A stretch of 12,902 nt of DNA from an uncultured Syntrophobacterales bacterium. GTDB taxonomy: Bacteria; Desulfobacterota; Syntrophia; Syntrophales; UBA5619. Numbering within the stretch: position 1 is the first letter of the stretch; the number at the start of each line of letters is the position of its first letter. This document shows positions 1 to 7,574 of this stretch, piece by piece. Below the pieces are notes generated by a model, which saw nothing but the letters and a program-made list of their open reading frames with translations, was not told the origin of the DNA and ran no database searches. A program made the position numbers and the translations under genes. The stretch is taken from positions 1-12,902 of the forward strand of contig CAIUXU010000357.1 in NCBI GenBank assembly GCA_903903205.1. Direction: 5' to 3'.

Positions 1-783
1 CCTGCTTTTCACGACTTTCCCACCATTTCCGAAGCGGAAGTCACCGTGGGAAAGGTCAACGCCAAATCTGGCAAGGCGGTTTTTGATACCCTCTCCTGGA
101 TGCTGAACCTGGCGCTGGACAAAAAGGTAGACGGATTTGTCTTTGCGCCTTTCAACAAGGAGGCGATGCTCCTGGGTGGATCGCCCTATCACAGTGAACT
201 TGACTTTTTCAAAGAAAAATACAACCGGCCGAATATTCCTGGCGAAGTGAATGTGCTGGACGACCTTTGGACCACCCGGGTGACCTCTCACATCGGGATC
301 GGTCAGGTCAGCGCCTTGATCACCCGGGAAAATGTCTCCAACACGATCCGGTTCATGGATGGCGTCCTGCGAACATTTGGTGTTGAAAACCCGCGACTGG
401 CCGTCTCTGCCCTCAACCCCCATGCCGGCGAAGGCGGAATGTTCGGCTCGGAAGAAATGGAGGCCATCACACCGGCGATAGAAATGGCCAGGGCGGCAGG
501 CATCCATGCCGAAGGCCCTTTCCCGGCAGACACCATCTACCTGCGTATCCAAAAAGGGAATTATAACGCCGTCGTCTCAATGTACCATGACCAGGGTCAA
601 ATCGCCACCAAGCTGCTGGGTTTCGACCGAGGCGTCACCGTGCACGGCGGCCTGCCGATCGCGATTGCCACACCTGCGCATGGTTCGGCATTCGATATCG
701 CAGGTCAGGGGAAAGCCAATCCGGAAGGGCTCACTTGCGCTTTTCGGATTGCGAGTCGCTTGGCGGCACGCCTTAAGTCATAG
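1..783 (+). CDS. PdxA-family 4-phospho-acid dehydrogenase, 5' end missing
   Basis: The reading frame is open from base 1, so the true start lies upstream; the GTG at 46 is internal. Seen: the PdxA family metal-ligand histidines in their usual contexts, TSHIGIG, LNPHAGEGG and MYHDQG, and the GPFPADT segment. PdxA enzymes oxidise a 4-phosphorylated hydroxy acid with NAD and decarboxylate the product; the B6 enzyme acts on 4-phosphohydroxythreonine, while PdxA2/DenD paralogues act on 4-phospho-threonate or -erythronate and give dihydroxyacetone phosphate. Here the substrate segment reads APFNKEAM rather than the PVHKG-type motif of biosynthetic PdxA; an NKEA-type motif is what I recall from the catabolic paralogues. 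A sugar kinase follows 40 bases downstream. I infer a catabolic role in acid-sugar breakdown. Family assignment is firm; the substrate is open, and a true B6 enzyme is not excluded. Confidence 0.88.
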   Translation, partial: PAFHDFPTISEAEVTVGKVNAKSGKAVFDTLSWMLNLALDKKVDGFVFAPFNKEAMLLGGSPYHSELDFFKEKYNRPNIPGEVNVLDDLWTTRVTSHIGIGQVSALITRENVSNTIRFMDGVLRTFGVENPRLAVSALNPHAGEGGMFGSEEMEAITPAIEMARAAGIHAEGPFPADTIYLRIQKGNYNAVVSMYHDQGQIATKLLGFDRGVTVHGGLPIAIATPAHGSAFDIAGQGKANPEGLTCAFRIASRLAARLKS

Positions 784-823
784 CGTTGCTTCGCGAAAGA
801 TACGATAGAGGTAGAAAAGATTC

Positions 824-2383
824 ATGAAAAAAGGTCCCTATTTGCTTGGCATCGATATCGGCGGAACCGGCGCTAAGGCCGGCGTTTTTACCATTGACGG
901 CAAACTGGTGGGAACCGGCTACGGCGAGTATCAGATGATCAGTACCGTACCCGGGCAGGCCGAACACGATGCCGAGGTGTGGTGGCAGGCGACGGTCAAA
1001 GCGGTTCGAGATGCAATTCGCGACGTGCCTGCGGAGGAGATTTTAGCCATTGGTATCGGCTGTACCAATGGGCTTGTTGCGGTTGACCGCCAGGGCAAGC
1101 CCTTAAGGCCGGCGATCATGCTTTGGGACCAGCGCGCCTTGCCTGAAGTGGACCGAATAAAAAGTATACTGGATTCGGATACGGTTTTTGATATCACCGG
1201 AAATCCCGTTGCGCCAGGCGCCTATTCGTTGCCGACGATCCTCTGGTTGAAACACCATGAACCTGAAACATTTCGAGCGGCATACAAGCTTATGGTTCCA
1301 GGCGGGTATCTGGTGGCCCGTTTCACCGGAGAGTTCACCATTGACCATTCGCGGGCCTCGACGACACTCTTGTTCGATATTCGCAAAAAGGAATGGCACC
1401 AGCCTTTTTTGAAGGCGCTCGATATCCCTGAAGATAAGCTTCCCCGGCCAGAGCCATCTGATGCAGTGGTCGGAAAAGTGACCGCGGAGACCGCGCTTTT
1501 GACCGGTTTAAGGGCGGGGACTCCGGTGATTGCCGGCTGTATGGATACCATCGGCGCTTCCATCGGGACCGGGGTGATAAAACAAGGCGAGTGCTTTGTC
1601 ATCATGGGCACCGCGGCCAGGGTTTCAGGCCCGCTGGGGAAAGCCCGGTTTGACAGCCGCTTTATGAACTGCACCCACGTTCTTCCCGATCTTTGGCTCT
1701 ATATCGGGGCCGTCAATGGGGTGGGTTCCTCGTTACGCTGGATTCGCGACACTTTTTGCCAAATGGAGCAAGGGGTTGCCGACTTGACCGGCGGAGATGT
1801 CTATGACCTGATCACCGCCCAGGCCGCCCAGGCGCCTCCCGGAAGCAAGGGATTGTTATTTCTGCCTTACATTTCCGGAGAGCGAACCCCCATCTGGAAC
1901 CCCTATGCCCGCGGGGTGTTTTTCGGTGTTACCCTGGGCCACAATCGCAATGATTTCTTTCGGTCGGTGCTGGAAGGCGCCGCTTTTGCCATCCGGCATG
2001 TCATAGAGCTTCTTGAAACCGATAATGGCGTTGATATTCAGGAGCTGCGGATCGGCGGCGCCGCAGCAGCGAGTGAAGTCTGGAACCAGATCATCGCCGA
2101 TATTTTGGGGAAAAAAGTGGTTAGTCTGATCCAAAGCCACACGGAAGTGCTGGGCGCAGCGGTCCTGGCCGGTGTCAGCCAAGGCGTCTATCCGGATCTG
2201 CCTACCGCAATGGAGGAAATTGTCGTTCCGGGAAAAGAATTTCAACCAAACCCCAAGGCGCATCTTGCCTACAACCAGTTGTTCCCCATGTACAAAAAGC
2301 TCTACACGGAAGTGCAGCATCATTTTGAGGAACTGGCCAAGATGGATCTTCCCCAAGTCTGGATAACGCAAGGCAAACAATAA
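824..2383 (+). CDS. FGGY-family carbohydrate kinase (xylulokinase-like)
   Basis: A 519-residue protein, normal for FGGY kinases, which transfer phosphate from ATP to a sugar, sugar alcohol or sugar acid in the cytoplasm. Seen: the N-terminal phosphate-binding segment DIGGTGAKAG (Asp11), the substrate-domain segment GCTNGLVAVD then LWDQRA, a likely catalytic base Asp241 in GCMDTIGASIG, and the C-terminal ATP-domain segments RIGGAAAASEVWNQ and EVLGAAVLAGV. The ATG at 824 gives a complete N-terminus; its nearest purine-rich site, GAGG at 808-811, is 12 bases away, rather far. The gene lies 40 bases after the PdxA-like gene and 20 before the VOC gene, so all three are probably cotranscribed. It may phosphorylate the compound the PdxA-like enzyme then oxidises. 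It is clearly different from the glycerol kinase elsewhere in the window. Specificity cannot be read from motifs. Confidence 0.92.
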   Translation: MKKGPYLLGIDIGGTGAKAGVFTIDGKLVGTGYGEYQMISTVPGQAEHDAEVWWQATVKAVRDAIRDVPAEEILAIGIGCTNGLVAVDRQGKPLRPAIMLWDQRALPEVDRIKSILDSDTVFDITGNPVAPGAYSLPTILWLKHHEPETFRAAYKLMVPGGYLVARFTGEFTIDHSRASTTLLFDIRKKEWHQPFLKALDIPEDKLPRPEPSDAVVGKVTAETALLTGLRAGTPVIAGCMDTIGASIGTGVIKQGECFVIMGTAARVSGPLGKARFDSRFMNCTHVLPDLWLYIGAVNGVGSSLRWIRDTFCQMEQGVADLTGGDVYDLITAQAAQAPPGSKGLLFLPYISGERTPIWNPYARGVFFGVTLGHNRNDFFRSVLEGAAFAIRHVIELLETDNGVDIQELRIGGAAAASEVWNQIIADILGKKVVSLIQSHTEVLGAAVLAGVSQGVYPDLPTAMEEIVVPGKEFQPNPKAHLAYNQLFPMYKKLYTEVQHHFEELAKMDLPQVWITQGKQ

Positions 2384-2403
2384 TAAAATCAAAGGAGAAA
2401 GGC

Positions 2404-2865
2404 ATGCCATACACCATCAAACGAACGTTTCACACAGGGTTTTGTGTCGTTGATCTCGACTGGACCATCGGATTTTTCCAGGAGGTTCTGGGATTCAAGC
2501 TGATCGACAAGGCGCCGCGTGATCCAGCGAACCAGTCCTTCATTACCGGTGTTCCGGGCGCCCAGGTGATGATCGCCTACATGGACTGTGCAGGGCATTC
2601 ACTGGAACTGCAAGATTACAGCGGTCCGGCCGATCGCCAGCATTACCGGCCGCGCATGGTGGACATGGGACATTTTCATGTCTCTTTTGTGGTTGATGAC
2701 GTGGATGAGGTGGTGGCCGCGTGCAAAAAATACGACGATCGCATCCGGACCCTCTCGCCACGCCCCCTGTTTGTTGACCAGGGGCCCAACAAGGGCAACC
2801 AGATTCAATTTGTCGTCCTGCCCGACGGCGTGCATCTCGAATTTACGACGAGAGTCAACGAATAA
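2404..2865 (+). CDS. VOC-family (glyoxalase-fold) metalloprotein
   Basis: A 153-residue protein with the paired beta-alpha-beta-beta-beta modules of the vicinal oxygen chelate superfamily, which includes glyoxalase I, methylmalonyl-CoA epimerase and extradiol dioxygenases. Four likely metal ligands sit where the family places them: His10 (FHTGF), Glu68 (SLELQD), His92 (HFHVSFVVDD) and Glu146 (HLEFTT). A full ligand set argues for an active enzyme rather than a binding-only resistance protein. The ATG has a strong ribosome site, AAAGGAG at 2391-2397, six bases upstream, and follows tandem TAA stops of the kinase gene. As last gene of this operon it may isomerise or epimerise an intermediate of the same pathway. 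That role is inference; its reaction is unknown. Confidence 0.88.
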   Translation: MPYTIKRTFHTGFCVVDLDWTIGFFQEVLGFKLIDKAPRDPANQSFITGVPGAQVMIAYMDCAGHSLELQDYSGPADRQHYRPRMVDMGHFHVSFVVDDVDEVVAACKKYDDRIRTLSPRPLFVDQGPNKGNQIQFVVLPDGVHLEFTTRVNE

Positions 2866-2917
2866 CGGAATGGGCATTCACCGGCTGCGCCGGGCTGTGG
2901 CAGCGACGTCACCTCGA

Positions 2918-3424
2918 TCAGTCTTGAAGATGGATGTACCAGTTGCTGTTCGTGGCCCGTTTGGCTGTTTCAAACGGGAGAAGATCGGTTTTCTCAATGC
3001 TAACGGTTTCGCCCACGGCAATTTTCTTGAAAAATTCCTTGCTTGATACCAGCAGGAAAGCATCCTGATCCTGAAGTTTATACTCAAAAGTAATTTCAAC
3101 CATTCGGGATGACTTGTTTTTTAACATCACCCGCCAGGACCATTCGACCATGAAATTTCCGGGAAAATCCTGATAGACACGAATCATTTTGAAACCGTCA
3201 TTGAGAACTTCAAGAGGAAAAAGGGGGTCTTTCGTATCCACGTTTCGTTCATAGCCAATGACGTCGCCCTTGCCGATCAGGCGTTTAAGAAGCATGGTTT
3301 CATTCATCGAATCCCAGAAACCGGCGTGAAGAGGGCTCTTCATGGCCACACTGAAGATCACAAAGAGGATGAGAACGGTGGCAAAAGAAAAGCAGGCCCG
3401 TTTCCATGATAATTTATTCTTCAT
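2918..3424 (-). CDS. exported or membrane-anchored protein of unknown function
   Basis: I do not recognise this 168-residue protein. The start chosen is the ATG at 3424, because GGAGGG lies just upstream on this strand; the frame extends to 3457 but has no better site. Seen: a basic N-terminus, then a hydrophobic segment at about residues 11-29 ending in a small-residue stretch (SPLHAG), typical of a signal peptide or single membrane anchor. There is no lipobox cysteine. The second half alternates hydrophobic and polar residues (VEWSWRVMLKN, VEITFEYKLQDQDAF, then a GETVSIEKT turn), which suggests a small beta-sandwich like the FxLYD or LEA14-type periplasmic domains. That resemblance is by eye only. 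It is convergent with the VOC gene and divergent from the MipA/OmpV gene, so it is probably a single-gene transcript. Confidence 0.75.
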   Translation of the reverse strand: MKNKLSWKRACFSFATVLILFVIFSVAMKSPLHAGFWDSMNETMLLKRLIGKGDVIGYERNVDTKDPLFPLEVLNDGFKMIRVYQDFPGNFMVEWSWRVMLKNKSSRMVEITFEYKLQDQDAFLLVSSKEFFKKIAVGETVSIEKTDLLPFETAKRATNSNWYIHLQD

Positions 3425-3477
3425 ACGATCCCTCCGAACCCTGTAATTTTCGGTCACATGGCTGATGCATGCGTAGT

Positions 3478-3506
3478 CATCTAAGCCAAATAGCCAGAAG
3501 TGTCAA
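3478..3506 (-). promoter_or_regulatory. candidate sigma-70 promoter for the exported protein
   Basis: On the minus strand a perfect TTGACA (3506-3501) is followed after 17 bases by TAGATG (3483-3478). The -35 is ideal, the -10 matches TATAAT at only three of six positions. Transcription would begin near 3470, leaving about 45 bases before the ATG at 3424. The position fits; the weak -10 keeps confidence low. Confidence 0.35.
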
Positions 3507-3516
3507 CATAAATGGT

Positions 3517-3536
3517 TCCGGAGATAAGTTTCCGGA
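3517..3536. repeat. paired TCCGGA palindromes in a divergent promoter region
   Basis: Two copies of the six-base palindrome TCCGGA (3517-3522 and 3531-3536) are 14 bases apart, each preceded by T. They lie about 80 bases upstream of the MipA/OmpV start, between it and the divergent exported-protein gene, and directly before a TTGAAA at 3539. They could be an operator or a short hairpin with an eight-base loop, or chance. Confidence 0.25.
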
Positions 3537-3617
3537 CATTGAAAAAGAGGGGAATCTTTTTAGTTTTTAGTATATCGTGCCGATGAAAGTTAATTCAGAG
3601 AAGTGGAGAACCCGAAA

Positions 3618-4469
3618 ATGCGTATTCGACGTCAGTGGATCCATATATTTATCACATTGATTGTATTGATCGTTCTATCTCCGGCACCGACCTGGGGTCA
3701 AGAAAGACCGCTCTGGGAACTTGGCGCGGGGTTTCTTATCCTCCAGGCGCCCGATTACCGCGGCTCTGACGAAAACAGGCGTTATCTGGTTCCCTATCCC
3801 TACTTCGTTTACCGCGGCGATATCCTCCGGGTTGAAAGGGATCGCATTTCCGGTCGCATCTTTCAAACAGACCGGCTGTTGCTGGATGTCAGCCTCAACG
3901 GCGGCGTGCCCGTGAAAAGTTCGGATAATTTGGACCGTCGGGGGTTGCCTGATATCGATCCGACCTTTGAAATAGGCCCTTCCCTCAATGTAACCCTGCT
4001 GGAAAACAGGCAGGACCGCTACAAACTGACGCTCGCCTTGCCGGTCCGGGCTGCTTTTTCGACCGATTTCTCTTCGGTTCGTCACCAAGGGTGGGTATTT
4101 CACCCGCGACTTGTTTTTGAAAAAGCCGATCTGATCACGGGCTCCGGGGTGAACATGGGCATTTCGGTCGGTCCCCGGTTTACCGACGCGGGTTATCACC
4201 GATACGTGTACGCCATCGATCCACCCTATGCAACACCGTCACGCCGCTCATACGATCCCGGCGGCGGATACAGCGGATCGACCCTCACATTGGGTTTGAA
4301 CAAGAATCTGAAACCATTTACAATCAACGCCTTTGTCAGTCTGGATTTTCTCCAGGGCGCCGCATTTGAAGAGAGTCCGCTGATCAAGACCAAAACCGCC
4401 GTGATGGCAGGATTCACTTTCTCATGGATTTTCCTGAAATCGTCCAGGATGACTGAAAAACGAGATTAG
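3618..4469 (+). CDS. MipA/OmpV-family outer-membrane protein
   Basis: A 283-residue protein counted from the ATG at 3618, which has GGAG at 3605-3608 at normal distance; the in-frame GTG at 3603 overlaps that site and is less likely. Seen: a signal peptide (basic start, hydrophobic run to about residue 22, likely cleavage near TWG/QE), then family hallmarks early in the mature part: WELGAGF, APDYRGSDE, VPYPYFVYRGD and, later, GLPDIDPTFEIGPSL. The rest is alternating aromatic beta-strand sequence, as in a transmembrane barrel. MipA was described as a scaffold between murein synthases and hydrolases and OmpV as an outer-membrane antigen; the role of most members is unknown. A hydrophilic tail of about 11 residues follows the last strand (FTFSWIF), so the barrel does not end at the C-terminus as usual. 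Its TAG stop overlaps the stop codon of the convergent hydrolase gene. Confidence 0.9.
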   Translation: MRIRRQWIHIFITLIVLIVLSPAPTWGQERPLWELGAGFLILQAPDYRGSDENRRYLVPYPYFVYRGDILRVERDRISGRIFQTDRLLLDVSLNGGVPVKSSDNLDRRGLPDIDPTFEIGPSLNVTLLENRQDRYKLTLALPVRAAFSTDFSSVRHQGWVFHPRLVFEKADLITGSGVNMGISVGPRFTDAGYHRYVYAIDPPYATPSRRSYDPGGGYSGSTLTLGLNKNLKPFTINAFVSLDFLQGAAFEESPLIKTKTAVMAGFTFSWIFLKSSRMTEKRD

Positions 4470-5302
4470 CCAGGATGCGCGGTAAGCCACTTCTCGACAT
4501 CCAGCAGTACGCGAACATGCTCCGGTTCATTGAAGACCTCGTGGTAAAAGCCTTCGTAGAGAATGATCTTCCGATCTGCGGAGGCAACCCCATCATAGAG
4601 CATCTGCGCGCCGGAGGGGTTGACCAAACGGTCTGCGCCCCCCTGGAGGATCAGCAGCGGAAGGGTGATCCTGGACGCTTCTGCACCGACCCGCCCCATC
4701 GCCTTGATCATTTCGGCGCCCAACCGTGCCGTCACCTTTCCGCCATACACCAGGGGATCGGTCATGTATGCCTTGACCACTGCCGGATCACGACACACCC
4801 CTTCCGCATCCAGCTGGATCAGTCCGAGCCTGGGCATCAGGGCGGAAAGAACCTTACCGGCGAACAGGGTGACCGCAGAGATGTTGTCCGGCGCCTTCAC
4901 CGCGGGTCCCGAAAGAATCGCGCCGGCGAGCTCCTTCTGGTGGGAGAACAGATAGATTGCGCCGATCAGCCCCCCCATGCTGTGGCCGACGAGAAAAACC
5001 GGTTTCCCCTTCTGCCAACTGCGGATCATCTCCCTGAATGATGAGATGGTCTCTGTAAAATCTGTGAACCGTTCCACATAGACCCGCGTGCCTTCAGACC
5101 GTCCATGTCCGAGGTGGTCGATCGCATACACGGCGTAGCCCAGCGGCAGGAAATGGTTGACCAGGTTCATGTATCTGCCGCCGTGTTCCGCGAGGCCGTG
5201 AACAACGAGGAGCACGGCTTTCGGTTCGGTTTCCGGAAGCCAACACTGGTAATAGATCTGGTGACCTCGTACGCCGTTGAAAAACCCTTCCTGGTGTTTC
5301 AT
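4466..5302 (-). CDS. alpha/beta hydrolase, monoacylglycerol lipase-like (Hydrolase_4/S33)
   Basis: A 278-residue cytoplasmic protein without signal peptide. Seen: the oxyanion-hole segment HGLAEHGGRY (35-44), DHLGHGRSEG (62-71), the nucleophile elbow GHSMGG with Ser108, and the likely acid and base Asp224 (GGADRLV) and His254 (FYHEVFNEP). The HG-x-x-EH-x-x-RY plus DH-x-GHG-x-SEG pattern is that of monoacylglycerol lipases and bacterial lysophospholipase-like relatives, which release a fatty acid and glycerol (or a glycerophospho head). The ATG has GGAGG upstream. It lies 22 bases after glycerol kinase on the same strand, as the last gene of a four-gene operon, which supports a glycerolipid substrate: the glycerol released would be used by the kinase next door. 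Other esters remain possible. It converges on the MipA/OmpV gene with overlapping stops, leaving no room for a terminator between them. Confidence 0.9.
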   Translation of the reverse strand: MKHQEGFFNGVRGHQIYYQCWLPETEPKAVLLVVHGLAEHGGRYMNLVNHFLPLGYAVYAIDHLGHGRSEGTRVYVERFTDFTETISSFREMIRSWQKGKPVFLVGHSMGGLIGAIYLFSHQKELAGAILSGPAVKAPDNISAVTLFAGKVLSALMPRLGLIQLDAEGVCRDPAVVKAYMTDPLVYGGKVTARLGAEMIKAMGRVGAEASRITLPLLILQGGADRLVNPSGAQMLYDGVASADRKIILYEGFYHEVFNEPEHVRVLLDVEKWLTAHPG

Positions 5303-5324
5303 GATCGATCCTCCTTCGTTTTAA

Positions 5325-6815
5325 TCAGCTTTCAACCCAGTTCCGGGAGCGTTCGAGCGCCCGTTTCCATCCCCTGGTCAACCGGCCAACCTTCTCTCCA
5401 TCCATCTTCGGCAGAAACCTCTTTTCCACCTGCACGCGATTGCTGATCTCCTCAAGGTTCTTCCAGCAGCCGACGGCGAGACCGGCCAGGCAGGCCGCCC
5501 CCAGCGCCGTCGTCTCGTGAAAGGGCGGCCTCGCGACAGGCAAGCGTAAAATGTCAGCCTGAAACTGCATCAGGGTATCGTTTACGGTGGCGCCGCCGTC
5601 CACGCGAAGTTCTCCAATCTTGATCCCCGCATCCGCCGTCATGCAATCAAGCAGATCCATCGACTGGTAGGCGATGCTCTCCAGCGCGGCGCGGGCGATG
5701 TGGGCCGCGCTGGTTCCGCGGGTGATGCCGATCAGGATTCCCCGGGCATAGGGGTCCCAGTGGGGCGCGCCAAGGCCGGAGAAGGCGGGGACAAGGTAGA
5801 GCCCTTCTGTATCCTCGACTTCTCGGGCGAGAGCCTCCACGTCGGCGGAGGAGCGGATGATGCCAAGCCCGTCCCGCAGCCACTGGACGACCGCGCCCCC
5901 GATGAAAACGCTCCCTTCGAGCGCGTAATCGGTTTTGTCGCCGATCTTCCAGGCGACGGTGGTGAGCAGTTGGTTCGCCGACGCAATGGGGGTTGTCCCC
6001 GTGTTCATCAGCATGAAGCATCCTGTTCCGTAGGTGTTTTTCACCATTCCCGGCTTCGTGCACATCTGACCGAAGAGGGCAGCCTGCTGGTCCCCCGCCG
6101 CGCCGCCGATCGGGATCGGAATCGGGAAGAAAGGGGTGCGGGTCTCGCAATAGACCTCGCTGGAGGAGCGGATTTCCGGCAGAATGGCCCGGGGAACATT
6201 CAGGATCTGAAGAAGCTCGTCATCCCAGCATCCCGAATGGATGTTGAAAAGCATTGTCCGCGAAGCATTGGAGCAGTCGGTGAGATGCTGTTCTCCGGCG
6301 GTCAGGTTCCAGATCAGCCAGGAATCGATCGTACCGAAGGCGAGGCGTCCCTGTTCGGCCATTTTGCGCGCATTTGGGATATGATCGAGTATCCAGGCGA
6401 TCTTGGTCCCAGAAAAATAGGCGTCCGGAACAAGTCCTGTCCTGCTGCGGATGAGCGGTTCGTGACCGTCCGCCCGAAGACGGTCACAGACGGCTGCGGT
6501 CCGCCGGTCCTGCCAGACAATTGCGTTGCAAATTGGTCGGCCCGTGGCCCGCTCCCAGACAACCGTTGTCTCCCGCTGGTTCGTGATGCCGATTGCGGCG
6601 ATATCCCCGCTGCCAAGCCCCGCATTTTTTAACGCGATGGTTGCCACGCCGGCTTGGGTTTCCCAAATTTCGACGGGGTCGTGTTCGACCCAGCCGGGCT
6701 GGGGATAGATTTGACGGAACTCCTGTTGCGCCGAAGCGACAATGGCGCCCCCGTCATCAAAAATGATCGCGCGGGAACTGGTCGTGCCCTGATCGAGGGC
6801 CATGAGAAAAGCCAC
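5325..6815 (-). CDS. glpK: glycerol kinase
   Basis: GlpK uses ATP to phosphorylate glycerol to sn-glycerol 3-phosphate, trapping it in the cell for catabolism or lipid synthesis. The 496 residues are the usual length. Seen in order: DQGTTSSRAIIFD (8-20), PGWVEHDPVEIW (40-51), TNQRETTVVW with glycerol-contacting Arg81 and Glu82, Trp101 in VWQDRR, Tyr133 in DAYFSGTK, the catalytic Asp242 in GGAAGDQQAALFGQ, FSGLGAPHWDPYARG (345-359), and the ATP-domain segment RVDGGATVNDTLMQFQ. I chose the GTG at 6815 because GGAG at 6825-6822 is six bases upstream; an in-frame ATG at 6803 is too far from it. It sits 20 bases after the response regulator gene and 22 before the lipase-like gene. No glycerol facilitator or glycerol-3-phosphate dehydrogenase gene is in the window, unusual for a glp locus. 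Confidence 0.97.
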   Translation of the reverse strand: MAFLMALDQGTTSSRAIIFDDGGAIVASAQQEFRQIYPQPGWVEHDPVEIWETQAGVATIALKNAGLGSGDIAAIGITNQRETTVVWERATGRPICNAIVWQDRRTAAVCDRLRADGHEPLIRSRTGLVPDAYFSGTKIAWILDHIPNARKMAEQGRLAFGTIDSWLIWNLTAGEQHLTDCSNASRTMLFNIHSGCWDDELLQILNVPRAILPEIRSSSEVYCETRTPFFPIPIPIGGAAGDQQAALFGQMCTKPGMVKNTYGTGCFMLMNTGTTPIASANQLLTTVAWKIGDKTDYALEGSVFIGGAVVQWLRDGLGIIRSSADVEALAREVEDTEGLYLVPAFSGLGAPHWDPYARGILIGITRGTSAAHIARAALESIAYQSMDLLDCMTADAGIKIGELRVDGGATVNDTLMQFQADILRLPVARPPFHETTALGAACLAGLAVGCWKNLEEISNRVQVEKRFLPKMDGEKVGRLTRGWKRALERSRNWVES

Positions 6816-6835
6816 GGTTTTCTCCTTTTTCCCCG

Positions 6836-7564
6836 TCAGGGATGGTCGAACAGATACCCCACGGAGCGCAGGCTCCGGAAGAAGACGGGATTCTGCGGAT
6901 CCTCCTCGAAATATTTCCGGAGGCGGACGATGAAATTGTCAACGGTTCGGGTGGAGGTTATGCCGGAGTAGCCCCATCCCACCTCCAGAAGCAGCTTGCG
7001 CGACAGCGGTTTCCCGCGGTTGGCGATAAAAACCTTCAGCAGTTTGGCCTCCTGCTCCGTCAACTGGATGGTTCCCTGTCTGCAGGATGCGGTCAGGGTC
7101 TGCCAGTCAATGGTATTACCGCCGAAACTGTATTCCAGCGATTCTGTCGTCTCTTCCGGTCCGCCGCCCTCCGGGTGCTTGCCCCAGGAGGCCCTGGTCA
7201 AGAGACGCTGGACCCGGAGCAGAAATTCCTCAAGGTTAAACGGTTTGGCGAGATAGTCATCGACGCCACAGGAAAAACCTTTGACCCGATCGTCCGGCGT
7301 CCCTTTCGCAGAGAGGATCAGAATCGGGAGCCGCTCCTCCTCCAGGCGGATGTGGCGCAAAACGGACCATCCGTCCATGCCCGGCAACATGATATCGAGG
7401 ATAATCAACTGTGGATTCCACTCCTTCCACATCTTGAGACCAGCGGTTCCGCTGCCGGCAATAACCGCCTCATAGCCCTGCAGTGTGAGATTCAGCTTTA
7501 ACCCTTCGGCGATATGAACATCATCTTCGACAATCAGGATGCGTTTTTGTTCCGTCTGTTTCAT
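6836..7564 (-). CDS. OmpR/PhoB-family response regulator
   Basis: A 242-residue DNA-binding regulator. The receiver domain (about 7-120) has the acidic pair Asp14/Asp15 (IVEDD), phosphoacceptor Asp57 (LIILDIMLPGMDGW), Ser85 (ILSAKG) and Lys107 (LAKPFN), so it should be phosphorylated normally. The C-terminal winged helix (about 150-240) shows the OmpR-type LTEQEAKLLKVFIAN, then LLLEVGWGY, and TVDNFIVRLRKYFE-GYLF elements. The ATG at 7564 lies 10 bases after the TGA of the kinase gene, within a GAGGA context, so translation is likely coupled; the frame continues upstream into the kinase gene but that part is not receiver-like. The glycerol kinase gene follows after 20 bases. It probably serves the adjacent kinase and regulates this operon, and perhaps the divergent radical SAM gene, through the tandem repeats at 8565-8586. 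The regulon is inferred. Confidence 0.95.
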   Translation of the reverse strand: MKQTEQKRILIVEDDVHIAEGLKLNLTLQGYEAVIAGSGTAGLKMWKEWNPQLIILDIMLPGMDGWSVLRHIRLEEERLPILILSAKGTPDDRVKGFSCGVDDYLAKPFNLEEFLLRVQRLLTRASWGKHPEGGGPEETTESLEYSFGGNTIDWQTLTASCRQGTIQLTEQEAKLLKVFIANRGKPLSRKLLLEVGWGYSGITSTRTVDNFIVRLRKYFEEDPQNPVFFRSLRSVGYLFDHP

Positions 7565-7574
7565 GATGAAGTCC

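Noticed and set aside
1..783. Naming the first gene pdxA of vitamin B6 synthesis.
   Set aside because: The active-site variant and the kinase neighbour favour a catabolic paralogue; the family is reported without the symbol.
824..2383. Naming the FGGY kinase xylB.
   Set aside because: No xylose isomerase or xylose transporter is visible, and FGGY motifs do not fix the sugar.
2866..2917. A terminator hairpin between the VOC gene and the convergent exported-protein gene.
   Set aside because: Only a four-base CCGG/CCGG stem without a T run is visible.
5700..6632. A 310-codon frame on the + strand antisense to glycerol kinase.
   Set aside because: Glycerol kinase is certain on the other strand; the antisense product has no recognisable motif and low-complexity composition.
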